Origin: Chitinophaga pinensis
GTDB taxonomy: Bacteria; Bacteroidota; Bacteroidia; Chitinophagales; Chitinophagaceae
Length of the DNA stretch: 64,000 bases
NCBI GenBank assembly: GCA_902167325.1
Contig: LR632930.1
Location: 806,001-870,000 of the forward strand
Direction of reading: 5' to 3'
Positions within the stretch are counted from its first letter, which is position 1. The number at the start of each line of letters is the position of its first letter. Shown here piece by piece: positions 35,327 through 43,937 of the stretch. A program made the translations under genes and the position numbers. The notes below the pieces were generated by a model, which worked only from the letters and a program-made list of their open reading frames with translations, was not told the origin of the DNA and made no database searches.

Positions 35327-36664
35327 TCAGGAGAAGTAGCGGGTAACGCCCGGCTTCGCGTAGGCATAGTTGCCCTGTGCATCGGGGAGTACCGGCGGCG
35401 GAGCATCGAACGCATAGCGCGACGGCTGCAGGTTGATCCCTGATTTCAGTGCTTTATCCCAATCGATCTGCTGACCGGAATAAGTAGCCATACGGCCGAT
35501 GATAGCGGAAAGCGTTGCTTCGGCACCCATCTGCGCATCCTGGAACTTATACTTGTTGTTGGCGATGGCCTCAAACAGCTCATCGTGCTCCGCCTGGTAC
35601 GGACGGTTGTGCTGCTTACGGTCGAACTGATACAGCGTTTTGCCTTTATGGTCAACGATCTGGGCGCGGTCGCAGAAGATGCGGCCTTTGGTACCCACGA
35701 TCTCTTCATCCACCTTGCTCACGGAATCTTTCCAGTGGCGGCATTGGGAGTTCATAACCACACCATTGTCATAACGGTATTCTACGGAGTGGTGGTCAAA
35801 TATCTCACCCGCTTCCGGACCGGTACGGATGGCGCGGCCGCCCATACCTACTGCAGATGCAGGGGTTTTACCCATAAACCAGTTGCCTACGTCGATGTTG
35901 TGGATGTGTTGTTCCACGATATGATCGCCGCAGAGCCAGTTGAAGTAATACCAGTTACGCATCTGGTATTCCATTTCAGAGTACTCAGGCTTGCGCTCAC
36001 GCACCCAGAGTGCGCCCTGGTTCCACCATACCTGGATGGAAGTAATATCGCCGATCATACCATCCTGTACACGCTTGTGCAGTTCACGGTAAGAGGTCAT
36101 ATAGTGGCGCTGGAGACCAACTACCACGTTGAGTTTTTTAGCTTTTGCTTTTTCTGCAGTTTCCAGCACTTTCGCGATACCGGCGGGGTCTGTAGCTACG
36201 GGTTTCTCCATAAACACATGCTTGCCCTGTGCAATTGCTTCCTCGAAGTGAATGGGGCGGAAGCCGGGAGGTGTGGTGAGGATTACTACATCCGCTTTTG
36301 CGATGGCTTGTTTATAGCCGTCGAAACCTACGAATTTATTAGCGTCGTCCACTTTCACGCGCTCGGGCGTTTTTTTCATGGCTTCCACTATGCCGTTGTA
36401 GCTATCGTCCAGGCGGTCGCGGAAAGCGTCGGCCATGGCTACGAGCTGAACGTTTTGTTTAGTGCTGAGCGCCTGTACTGCAGCGCCTGTACCGCGGCCG
36501 CCACAGCCGATGAGGGCTATTTTGATCACGCCGGCAGAACCGGAGAAGAAATTGGCCTGAGACAGGATAGGTGCTGCCAGTGCTCCCCCAGCGAGGATAG
36601 AAGTTTTCTTAACGAAGTCTCTGCGACTTTGATCGTGGAATGCAGATAATTTTCCCTTTTCCAT
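35327..36664 (-). CDS. Tat-exported Gfo/Idh/MocA family oxidoreductase
   Basis: 445 residues. A twin-arginine signal (QSRRDFVKKTSILAGGALAAP) precedes the NAD(P)-binding ALIGCGGRGTG motif and the conserved FMEKPVATDPAG segment, with the EKP Lys of this family. The C-terminal domain contains DHIVEQHIHNIDVGNWFMG. It is a second paralogue of the exported oxidoreductase at 28950 but only distantly alike in sequence. It should act on a sugar or polyol in the periplasm. It has its own terminator and about 120 bases of gene-free DNA upstream. Confidence 0.92.
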   Translation of the reverse strand: MEKGKLSAFHDQSRRDFVKKTSILAGGALAAPILSQANFFSGSAGVIKIALIGCGGRGTGAAVQALSTKQNVQLVAMADAFRDRLDDSYNGIVEAMKKTPERVKVDDANKFVGFDGYKQAIAKADVVILTTPPGFRPIHFEEAIAQGKHVFMEKPVATDPAGIAKVLETAEKAKAKKLNVVVGLQRHYMTSYRELHKRVQDGMIGDITSIQVWWNQGALWVRERKPEYSEMEYQMRNWYYFNWLCGDHIVEQHIHNIDVGNWFMGKTPASAVGMGGRAIRTGPEAGEIFDHHSVEYRYDNGVVMNSQCRHWKDSVSKVDEEIVGTKGRIFCDRAQIVDHKGKTLYQFDRKQHNRPYQAEHDELFEAIANNKYKFQDAQMGAEATLSAIIGRMATYSGQQIDWDKALKSGINLQPSRYAFDAPPPVLPDAQGNYAYAKPGVTRYFS

Positions 36665-36785
36665 GTTTGGTATTTTACCGGACGCCTGTAAGCGCCGTTT
36701 GTGAAAGGTATAATGAAACAGACAATAGCATTATAAAATACGGATCTTCCTCCAAAAATCCATGTATTGACAGAGATTTGACGGA

Positions 36786-37754
36786 TCAGCGCGCTCCCAC
36801 GAACTGGTCGATCATATCCGCAAAGAACTTATCAGCTTCCGCTTTAGTAGGCTGCTGAACCGGGCGAACGATGCGGAACCCTACGAAAGGCGCATCAGCA
36901 TTCCACCATTTGCTCTTCGGGATCTGGGGGTCACGGTCGTTCCACGCGATGTCAGACATCAGGCGCGATGCACTGCGGGTAGCCGTAGCCAGATCCATGT
37001 AATTACCACCACGAACGGAACGCGGGTTCTTATCGGTAGGCTTCAGCCAGGGATTAGCCGCTTCAACAGCTTTATAAGCTTCGGCTTCGTATTGGTCCAT
37101 CGTCCACTCCGCCACGTTGCCCAGCATATCATATAGGCCCCAGGCATTGGGCTTCAGTTCTCCTACTTTATGGTATTTATCTCCGGAATTGTCGGCCGTC
37201 CAGGCAAAATCTTTCAGTTTTGCTGCCTCGTTCCCGAAGGGATATGCGGTTTTGGAACCTGCGCGGCAGGCATATTCCCATTCTGCTTCGGTGGGCAGGC
37301 GGAAGAAAACGCCGGTTTTATTATATAGCCAGCGGCAATACATCAGCGCGGCATATTGGCTCATGCTATTGGCAGGAAACCCGCCTGCTTTGCCCATACC
37401 AAGGGTAAGGTCGATATAAGGCGGGCTGGGGCGCGTCATCCCATCAGGAAGGGGTGCTTTATCCTTGTCTTTATCGGCATACAGATCATATTGATCGAAC
37501 GTTACTTCGTAAGCGCCCATCCAGAAAGCGTCCACTGTTACTTTCTTCTGTGGGCCTTCATCTTCGGAGCGGCCTTTTTCATTAGCCGGGCTTCCCAGCA
37601 TAAATTCTCCGGCCTTCACCGGCACCATACGGATGGTAACGTTGCTGCCTTCGATCTTCTGGTCGTAAGCCTCAAAAGGTGTAGTCTGTGCCTGAACAGA
37701 GGCAGCGCAGAGGCCTCCGATCAATAATAACGCGGTATTCCTTCTCATCTTCAT
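36786..37754 (-). CDS. Exported SUMF1/formylglycine-generating-enzyme-fold protein, probably not an FGE
   Basis: 322 residues with a signal peptide (1-22, ending ASVQAQ). The fold is clear: VPVKAGEFMLGS, FWMGAYEVTFDQYD, FRLPTEAEWEYACRAG, MLGNVAEWTMD, RSVRGGNY and FVGFRIVRP. The copper-binding active-site cysteines of true formylglycine-generating enzymes, which follow the RGG block, are absent (GGNYMDLATATRSASR), so it is not expected to make formylglycine. Related proteins in Bacteroidota include the gliding-motility protein GldK. No gliding gene is adjacent. Role unknown. Confidence 0.85.
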   Translation of the reverse strand: MKMRRNTALLLIGGLCAASVQAQTTPFEAYDQKIEGSNVTIRMVPVKAGEFMLGSPANEKGRSEDEGPQKKVTVDAFWMGAYEVTFDQYDLYADKDKDKAPLPDGMTRPSPPYIDLTLGMGKAGGFPANSMSQYAALMYCRWLYNKTGVFFRLPTEAEWEYACRAGSKTAYPFGNEAAKLKDFAWTADNSGDKYHKVGELKPNAWGLYDMLGNVAEWTMDQYEAEAYKAVEAANPWLKPTDKNPRSVRGGNYMDLATATRSASRLMSDIAWNDRDPQIPKSKWWNADAPFVGFRIVRPVQQPTKAEADKFFADMIDQFVGAR

Positions 37755-37960
37755 GCAAAAAATTAAAGCGTGTGAATTTATCGATTTCGGGCTGGGAATG
37801 CAATATTTATTTTATGAACGTCAAAAAAAGCCCATAGGCGTTGCATGAAATCGAGTGAAATAGCCGTTCGTCTATTTTTTATTCAATACATATGGATTTC
37901 CTTATTAAAAGCTATATTTTTCGACATTGCTAATGTCATTTTAAAATACACGTACACGCT

Positions 37961-38893
37961 ATGGAAAGAAGAAGCTTTCTCCAACAGTCTACCCTCGCCG
38001 GCATTTCCGCCCTCACATTCGGCGGCGCCACCGCACTGGCCGGCTCAGCCAAAGGGGCTGATAATACCGCCGCCGCCGGTAAAACCTTCAATATGGACTA
38101 CGCCCCGCATCAGGGCATGTTCAAAAACTCCGGTGGCGAAGATTTCCTCGACCAGATCCGGTATATGCACGATCAGGGGTTCCGCTCCATCGAAGATAAC
38201 GGCATGCTCGGCCGCGATACCGCCCAGCAGAATAAAATCGGTGAGCTGCTCGCCAAGCTGAATATGAGAATGGGCGTATTCGTGATCGATGGTGGCGAAA
38301 ACTGGAAAGTTTCCCTCACTACCGGCAAAAAAGAACACTTTGACGTATTCCTCAAAGCCTGCGAACGTTCCGTAGAACTGGCCAAGCGCGTAAACGCCAA
38401 ATGGGCTACCGTGGTACCAGGCTTCTTCGAACGTAACCTGCCCATCGGTATACAGACCGGTAACGTGATCGACGCGCTGCGCGCCGGCTCCGAAATCCTC
38501 GAAAAAGGCGGCCTTACCATGGTACTGGAACCTCTGAGCGATACGCCGGAACTCTTCCTCCGCACCTCCGAGCAAACCTATGAGATCTGCCGCGCGGTTA
38601 ACAGCCCGTCCTGCAAGATCCTCTATGATATCTACCATATGCAGAAAAACGAAGGCAACCTCATCACCATGATCGACCGTTGCTGGAGTGAGATCGCTTA
38701 CATTCAGATCGGCGATAACCCCGGCCGTAAAGAACCCGGTACCGGTGAAATCAACTACCGCAACGTATTCAAACACCTCCACGCCAAAGGCTACAAAGGC
38801 GTAATGGGTATGGAACACGGCAACGCGAAACCCGGTAAAGACGGGGAACTGGCACTCATCAAAGCCTACCGCGACGCGGACAATTTCCTCTGA
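37961..38893 (+). CDS. Tat-exported sugar-phosphate isomerase/epimerase-type TIM barrel
   Basis: 310 residues. A twin-arginine signal (ERRSFLQQSTLAGISALTF) is followed by an AP-endonuclease-2-type TIM barrel. Metal-ligand positions are Glu in VLEPLSD, Asp and His in LYDIYHMQ, and Glu in GMEHG; QIGDNPGRKEPGTGEINY matches the hydroxypyruvate isomerase subgroup. The enzyme should isomerise or epimerise a keto/hydroxy-acid or keto-sugar in the periplasm. The context of exported dehydrogenases suggests keto-sugar handling. A 206-base gap upstream contains the A/T-rich promoter region. Confidence 0.88.
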   Translation: MERRSFLQQSTLAGISALTFGGATALAGSAKGADNTAAAGKTFNMDYAPHQGMFKNSGGEDFLDQIRYMHDQGFRSIEDNGMLGRDTAQQNKIGELLAKLNMRMGVFVIDGGENWKVSLTTGKKEHFDVFLKACERSVELAKRVNAKWATVVPGFFERNLPIGIQTGNVIDALRAGSEILEKGGLTMVLEPLSDTPELFLRTSEQTYEICRAVNSPSCKILYDIYHMQKNEGNLITMIDRCWSEIAYIQIGDNPGRKEPGTGEINYRNVFKHLHAKGYKGVMGMEHGNAKPGKDGELALIKAYRDADNFL

Positions 38894-38910
38894 GAATATT
38901 CTTCGTAATA

Positions 38911-38946
38911 AAAGAACCCCGGACCTTGCGATCCGGGGTTCTTTTT
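38911..38946 (+). terminator. Bidirectional terminator
   Basis: Stem GAACCCCGGA (38914-38923) / TCCGGGGTTC (38932-38941) with A run before and T run after, between the isomerase and the convergent esterase. Confidence 0.88.
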
Positions 38947-38959
38947 GATAGTACACTTA

Positions 38960-39841
38960 TTATTTATTCAGCATTCCATTGATCCAGTTCACCACCAGCG
39001 CGGGCCAGGTGTTGAGCACAGGATCTTTCGGCGCCATTCCGAAGCCGTGGCCTCCATGGTCGTATATGTGCATGGTTGCGGGGATATTGTGCTGCAGTAG
39101 GGCTTTGTAAAATACAAGGCTGTTTTCTACCGGTACGCCTTTATCATCGCTGGCATGAATGAGCATGGTAGGTGGTGTTTGCTCCGTAACACGGTTCTGG
39201 GTGGAAAGTGAGTCCTGCTTCTCTTTCGGGGCATCTGCCCCCAGGAGGTTGTTCGCACTCCCTTTGTGCCGGAAGCTTTCACTCAGCGAAATCACCGGAT
39301 ATACGAGGATAGAAAACGCCGGGCGTGAACTGAAGCGCCCCGGTGCAGATTTCGCATTGGGTTCAGCTGCCACATGCATGGTAGTCAGCATCGATGCCAG
39401 GTGGCCACCTGCCGAAAAGCCCAGCACCCCTACTTTATCCGGACTAAAGCCCCAGCCCTTCGCTTTACTTTTCACGATCTGCATCGCCAGCGTAACATCA
39501 TTATACTGCGCCGGGAAGGTTGCCCCCGCCTGCGGACCACCATTCAGGCGGTAATGCAGCACTATGGCATCAAAACCATTGGCATTGAAGAATTCGGCAA
39601 CATCTTTCCCTTCATGGCCAAGTGCGAGGTGGGTATATCCGCCACCGGGACAAACCAGTACGGCAGCGCCGTTCTTTTTATTGGCCGGGGCAGCGTAGTA
39701 TTCGATATGCGGTACGTCATTGATTTCTTTCCCTCCCAGTATCTTCCATTCCGGATGATCGGGGTAAAGATCGATGCGCTCCTGCGCAGTGGCGGTGAGA
39801 ACGGAAATGGTGAGCATGGCGGCGATGAATGACTTTTTCAT
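38960..39841 (-). CDS. Secreted alpha/beta hydrolase (acetylxylan esterase-like)
   Basis: 293 residues with a signal peptide (1-20). The oxyanion segment VCPGGGYTHLA, nucleophile elbow GFSAGG, and the Asp (HASDDKGVP) and His (DHGGHGFG) of the triad are all present. The closest match in style is the BD-FAE/AXE esterase group that removes acyl groups from plant polysaccharides. The gene begins 19 bases after the YitT stop, so it may be the third gene of a 41933-38960 unit. Exact substrate is unknown. Confidence 0.9.
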   Translation of the reverse strand: MKKSFIAAMLTISVLTATAQERIDLYPDHPEWKILGGKEINDVPHIEYYAAPANKKNGAAVLVCPGGGYTHLALGHEGKDVAEFFNANGFDAIVLHYRLNGGPQAGATFPAQYNDVTLAMQIVKSKAKGWGFSPDKVGVLGFSAGGHLASMLTTMHVAAEPNAKSAPGRFSSRPAFSILVYPVISLSESFRHKGSANNLLGADAPKEKQDSLSTQNRVTEQTPPTMLIHASDDKGVPVENSLVFYKALLQHNIPATMHIYDHGGHGFGMAPKDPVLNTWPALVVNWINGMLNK

Positions 39842-39860
39842 GCGTGGAATTTATGGGCGT

Positions 39861-40754
39861 TTAGTGAGCGCCCGCGCGGCGTTTGATCATACCCCCGCGG
39901 GTGTCGTTGATATTATGCTGCACAATAAACGCTTTTTCGTCGATCTTTTCAATCTCATCGATCACCTTATGTACTTCGAGGCGGGTCACCACTGTGTAGA
40001 TGATTTCTATCTCATTATCCACTTCTCCCCTTTTGCCAAAACCGCTCTTCCCTTTAAACACCGTAACCCCTTTTTTCAATTTGAGTGTTAATGTTTTACG
40101 GATAAATTCAGATTGGGGGGAAATAATGGTGAGGGCGATATATTCTTCAAAACCCTGAATCACAAAATCCACTGTTTTGGAAGCGGAGAAGTAAGTGAGC
40201 ATGGCGTATAATGCGGTTTCCACATTGATCAGGACGGCAGCAACACTGAATATGACAACGTTGAAATACATGATTACCTCACCGATGGAGAGTACCGTTT
40301 TTCGGGATATCCAGAGGGCGAGCACTTCCGTACCATCCAGCACCGCACCTCCTCTGATAGACATGCCGATGCCCGCGCCGAGGAAGAATCCTCCGAAAAT
40401 TGCGATCAGCAGTTTATCCTGCGTGATAACCGGCACCTGGATGAGGGCGAGGGCAAAAGCAAGTCCCACAATAGCCGCAATCGTTTTAAGCGTAAAGAGC
40501 CGCGAAAGCTGTTTATACGCCAGCCAAATGAATGGGGCATTGATAATAATGATCAATACGGAGATCGACCAGCCGGTGAGGCGGTTGGTAAGCAGGGAAA
40601 TACCGGTTACCCCGCCATCCAGGAAACCATTGGGCAGCAAAAAGGCTTTGAGGCCGAGGGCAGCCAATAGTACACCGATTCCTATGAGGACGGCGTCCTG
40701 TGCATTCTGGATGATATTCAGGCGTGCGAGCCTGGCTCTGCGGGATTGCGTCAC
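39861..40754 (-). CDS. YitT family membrane protein (DUF161/DUF2179)
   Basis: 297 residues. Five or six N-terminal transmembrane helices (from AVLIGIGVLLAALGLKAFLL, through GGVTGISLL and GGAVLDGTEVLALWIS) and a C-terminal cytosolic DUF2179 domain (about 215-290, ending VIDEIEKIDEKAFIVQHNI). YitT proteins are assumed to be transporters or signalling membrane proteins but no substrate is established. Located between the arginase-fold gene (36 bases upstream) and the esterase gene (19 bases downstream). Confidence 0.92.
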   Translation of the reverse strand: MTQSRRARLARLNIIQNAQDAVLIGIGVLLAALGLKAFLLPNGFLDGGVTGISLLTNRLTGWSISVLIIIINAPFIWLAYKQLSRLFTLKTIAAIVGLAFALALIQVPVITQDKLLIAIFGGFFLGAGIGMSIRGGAVLDGTEVLALWISRKTVLSIGEVIMYFNVVIFSVAAVLINVETALYAMLTYFSASKTVDFVIQGFEEYIALTIISPQSEFIRKTLTLKLKKGVTVFKGKSGFGKRGEVDNEIEIIYTVVTRLEVHKVIDEIEKIDEKAFIVQHNINDTRGGMIKRRAGAH

Positions 40755-40790
40755 ATGATCTGAGTTGTGCGTTCTCCTAAATTTACGGAA

Positions 40791-41933
40791 TTACAGGCGT
40801 TCCTGGCTACGGAGCCAACGCTCCGGAATTTCGTTATTACTCGCCATAAGGTAATCAGTATAAGCACAGGGAACGAAATTCTTATCGGGCAGCTGCATCC
40901 ACCAGCGGCCGGTTTTTTTACTCTTCAGGAAAACGGTGTCGATGTCGGTAGATACAATATGGAATTCGAGGAAAGACTCACGCTCGTTCAGTTGTGCTTC
41001 CTTGTTGCGAACGGAGCGCCCGTCAAGGAAATACCAGAGCATTTGTGAAATCTGTTTGGCAGTAAGGTTGTCGCGGTCTTTTGAAGGATCGTAACCATAT
41101 ATCCCATAGGTGGAAAGCTGGGTGCTCATGCCTGCATAACGGGAAAGTGCGCACGCTTCCTCCCCGCTGAAACCGTTAGGGGATAAGGAATGTGAAGGTG
41201 CATCGGTATGTTTGATCATACAGATATCAACGGAGAACAGATCCGTATTACGGAGTACCGGTTCAATTTCTTCAATATTCTCCCGCACTTTGCCCAGCCG
41301 ATAGCAATCGAAGCGCAGCTTGTCCAGCGTTTCGAGCATGCGGGGTTGTACAAAGTAGCTCTGGAAACCGATATGGTTGTAATGGCGGATGTAATTGGGC
41401 TGCTCCATAAACATATCGAGCAGGAAGCGTTGCGACTTCTTTATGGAAGATTCCTGCAGGTCGATGAGGGCATCGGCCACACTTACTTCGATGATGTATT
41501 TTTTGCAGGCGTAGGCCTGGTATTGTGCGTAGGTGAGATCGTGGCTGCCGCCGAGGATAACGATGGTTTTACCGGCGTCGATAAATTCCGTTACAACGGT
41601 TTTTAATGCAGCATATGCATCGGCCTGTGAACGGCCGGGGAGCAGGTTACCGGTGTCGGCAATGCGGAGGTCGCGGTGCCAGAGAAAGAGGCGATAAAAT
41701 TCTTTACGGATAACGTCTGGCGCAATGATGGAGGGGTTGGACTTTCCGTTTCCACGTTCGTCGCCTGCGCCGATGAAGATGATATCTGCGGCATCGAGAT
41801 CAGGGATGTGGCCCTGTTCATAGCTGTCGATCAGACTGCCGACCTGGAGGTCTTCATATTCTTCATCTTCGTTCAGTTCCGCTTTAGAAACGGGGGACAG
41901 GTAATCCTGCAGGTGCGAAAAGTCTATCATCAC
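40791..41933 (-). CDS. Arginase/formimidoylglutamase-fold protein with altered metal site
   Basis: 380 residues. The ureohydrolase fold is visible from IIFIGAGDERGNG onward, with GGSHDLTYAQ as the first metal motif. The second motif, normally DAHxD, reads VADALIDL, so the His ligand is Leu. The third, normally SxDxD, reads FSVDICMIKHTD, so the second Asp is Cys. The remaining ligand set suggests that the classic two-manganese site cannot form, and activity as formimidoylglutamase or arginase is doubtful. An additional C-terminal tail of about 80 residues (from RNKEAQLNERESFLEFHIV) has no match that I recognise. Followed by YitT after 36 bases. Confidence 0.82.
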   Translation of the reverse strand: MMIDFSHLQDYLSPVSKAELNEDEEYEDLQVGSLIDSYEQGHIPDLDAADIIFIGAGDERGNGKSNPSIIAPDVIRKEFYRLFLWHRDLRIADTGNLLPGRSQADAYAALKTVVTEFIDAGKTIVILGGSHDLTYAQYQAYACKKYIIEVSVADALIDLQESSIKKSQRFLLDMFMEQPNYIRHYNHIGFQSYFVQPRMLETLDKLRFDCYRLGKVRENIEEIEPVLRNTDLFSVDICMIKHTDAPSHSLSPNGFSGEEACALSRYAGMSTQLSTYGIYGYDPSKDRDNLTAKQISQMLWYFLDGRSVRNKEAQLNERESFLEFHIVSTDIDTVFLKSKKTGRWWMQLPDKNFVPCAYTDYLMASNNEIPERWLRSQERL

Positions 41934-41990
41934 AACGGATATTATTTGTGCGCAAACCTACAACAAGAATTTTACAAATCATGAAGTGGG

Positions 41991-42011
41991 GCCGTTCAAC
42001 TACTGAACGGC
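41991..42011. repeat. Inverted repeat, 8-bp stem
   Basis: GCCGTTCA / TGAACGGC separated by five bases, upstream of the arginase-fold gene. The rest of the gap 41934-42209 shows nothing I can name. It could be an operator. Confidence 0.4.
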
Positions 42012-42209
42012 AAGCATAGGATAATGGGCCGCGCGGGAGGCGGTCCGGGAAGGAAATTGCGAGGTGGAAATAGTAACCAGAGACAATATGCGTTGGCCGG
42101 AATTAAAACTGTGTCTTTACTTCACTTACTACGGAACAACGGGATGATTTGTTGGACGGGCAACCGTGGCAGGCATGCCTGGCCGGTGCGGCGGGCGGAT
42201 AAGGGCCCG

Positions 42210-42458
42210 TTAATTTTTGTGGATAATAAACTCAAATGCTTTCGGCTCCTTGCGGAAGAACGCTTTTTCCAGCACGCGGCGTTTACTTGTAACGCGGTGC
42301 TTGTTGCAATCCGCCACCTCAGTGGCTGCGGCCAGGAAGTCCATCGTTTCCACCAGTGACAACATATCACTGATTTGCTTCACCTCCTGCTGGATCTCTT
42401 GCTCATTATAGCGGTCTTCATGCAATAAAATGAGTAAATCCCTCTCTACAGGCTTCAT
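42210..42458 (-). CDS. Small hypothetical protein
   Basis: 82 residues, not recognised. The product is charged and helical (VERDLLILLHEDRYNEQEIQQEVKQ) with a basic central part (CNKHRVTSKRRVLEKAFFRK) and a single Cys. There is no signal peptide, so it should be cytosolic. It lies 105 bases downstream of the 41-residue lipoprotein gene on the same strand and may share its transcript. The amino acid composition looks like a real protein, unlike the overlapping open frames on either strand. Confidence 0.55.
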   Translation of the reverse strand: MKPVERDLLILLHEDRYNEQEIQQEVKQISDMLSLVETMDFLAAATEVADCNKHRVTSKRRVLEKAFFRKEPKAFEFIIHKN

Positions 42459-42563
42459 GCTGATAACGTTTGATTGTTTTCGCTATTTGTTGACATCAAG
42501 TGTTTTCGATAACGTGCGCACAACTTTCGCTGTACTGGCAGGTATAGGTGGAGATAGTTCGCT

Positions 42564-42689
42564 TTAGTGTCGCATCCGTCCCTTTTGCATGGGCGGGCAG
42601 CCACAATCGTTTTTCTTCAGCACACTGCAACCTTGCCACGTTAAACTTCCCACTGTCAAGAAAATGAAAATCCAGATAATCTTTTTCAT
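42564..42689 (-). CDS. 41-residue Cys-containing lipoprotein
   Basis: A very short gene. The product starts MKKIIWIFIFLTVGSLT and has a lipobox-like WQGC (Cys21), followed by SVLKKNDCGCPPMQKGRMRH, where the DCGCPP motif gives two more Cys. This is a textbook lipoprotein signal followed by a tiny tail, so it should be anchored in the membrane with a 20-residue exposed piece. An alternative frame starting with TTG at 42696 reads a non-signal peptide and is rejected. Function unknown. Confidence 0.7.
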   Translation of the reverse strand: MKKIIWIFIFLTVGSLTWQGCSVLKKNDCGCPPMQKGRMRH

Positions 42690-42804
42690 CGCCCAATAAT
42701 AAAATGCTTCTTCAATAATGCTAGTCCGTCGTTGCGGGAGTTTACCTTTTCTTAACAGAGATCATTTCTAAATTAATCTATTTTCGCAATAAATACTCAA
42801 TTAT

Positions 42805-43905
42805 TTGTCCACAAAACCTGCTGTGCAAAAAAAAGTACTGGTAGTTCCCCTCGATTGGGGTCTTGGCCACGCCACGCGCGACATTCCGCTGATCCGTGAG
42901 TTACTAAACGCTGGTTGCGTGGTACTTATTGCCGCCGAAGGAAAGCATGCCGCACTCCTTTCCCGCGAGTTTCCCGGCATCACCATCCTCCCACTCCCTG
43001 GTTATCAAATCACTTACAGCAAAAAAGGCCTCTTTTTCGGCCTAAAAATAATCCGACAGGTCCCTAAAATCTGGAAAGCCATCAGGTTTGAACAGGCCTG
43101 GCTCCGCAAAACGGTGCAGGAACACGGCATTGATGCCGTTATTTCCGATAACCGCTTCGGCCTCTACCACCCCGATATCCCCTGCGTATTCATCTCCCAT
43201 CAGCTGTTGATCAAAACGCCCTTCGGCGGCATTACCGAACGCATCCTCCAACGGATCAACTACCGGTATATCAACAAGTATTCCGCCTGCTGGGTACCCG
43301 ATTTCCCGGGCGAGCACAACCTCAGCGGCGCCCTCGCCCACCCCGGACAACTCCCCGAAAACACCACGTACCTCGGCTGCCTCTCCCGCTTTGAGCCACT
43401 GCCCGACGTTTCCCGCAAATACGATGTACTTGCACTCATCTCCGGGCCCGAACCCCAGCGCACCCGGCTCGAAGTAATTCTGAAAGAACAACTCCGCCAG
43501 ATACCCGGCATCAAAGCCCTCATTGTCAGCGGTAAACCCGACCAGTCCAGTGCAGAAGATACCGCCCCCGGCATCTCCCAGGTCAGCCACCTCAATGCTG
43601 CCGACCTTAACGCCGCCATGCAGGCAAGCGACATGGTCATCTCCCGCTCGGGCTACACCACCCTGATGGACCTCGCCAAACTCGGCAAAAAAGCCATCCT
43701 CATACCCACCCCCGGCCAGTCTGAACAGGAATACCTGGGCAAACATCTGATGCAGGAAGGGTACTTCATCAGCATACCGCAACACCGCTTTCAACTGCAA
43801 AAAGCGCTCGAGTTTGCAAAAACTTTCCCTTTCCGCTCTTTTGGCCGCCCGGAAGACATGAATGCCTATAAATCCATCGTCCGGAAGTTCGCAGAATCAC
43901 TTTAA
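42805..43905 (+). CDS. MurG-like glycosyltransferase (GT28-type fold)
   Basis: 366 residues from a TTG start; a GTG at 42823 is an alternative. The N-terminus KKVLVVPLDWGLGHATRDIPLI carries the GHATR loop of GT-B glycosyltransferases, and the C-terminal half has SRSGYTTLMDLAKLGKKAILIPTPGQSEQEYLG, the nucleotide-sugar binding motif found in MurG and related enzymes. It should transfer a sugar from a UDP-sugar to an unknown acceptor. True MurG would sit in the mur/fts cluster, so this is a paralogous family member. No partner gene adjoins it. Confidence 0.88.
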   Translation: MSTKPAVQKKVLVVPLDWGLGHATRDIPLIRELLNAGCVVLIAAEGKHAALLSREFPGITILPLPGYQITYSKKGLFFGLKIIRQVPKIWKAIRFEQAWLRKTVQEHGIDAVISDNRFGLYHPDIPCVFISHQLLIKTPFGGITERILQRINYRYINKYSACWVPDFPGEHNLSGALAHPGQLPENTTYLGCLSRFEPLPDVSRKYDVLALISGPEPQRTRLEVILKEQLRQIPGIKALIVSGKPDQSSAEDTAPGISQVSHLNAADLNAAMQASDMVISRSGYTTLMDLAKLGKKAILIPTPGQSEQEYLGKHLMQEGYFISIPQHRFQLQKALEFAKTFPFRSFGRPEDMNAYKSIVRKFAESL

Positions 43906-43937
43906 CGAAATCTATAATTTGGAATTGATTAACTAAA

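Noticed and set aside
42496-42696. 66-codon open frame starting with TTG at 42696
   Set aside because: It overlaps, in another frame, a 41-codon ATG gene with a clear lipoprotein signal, which is the better explanation.
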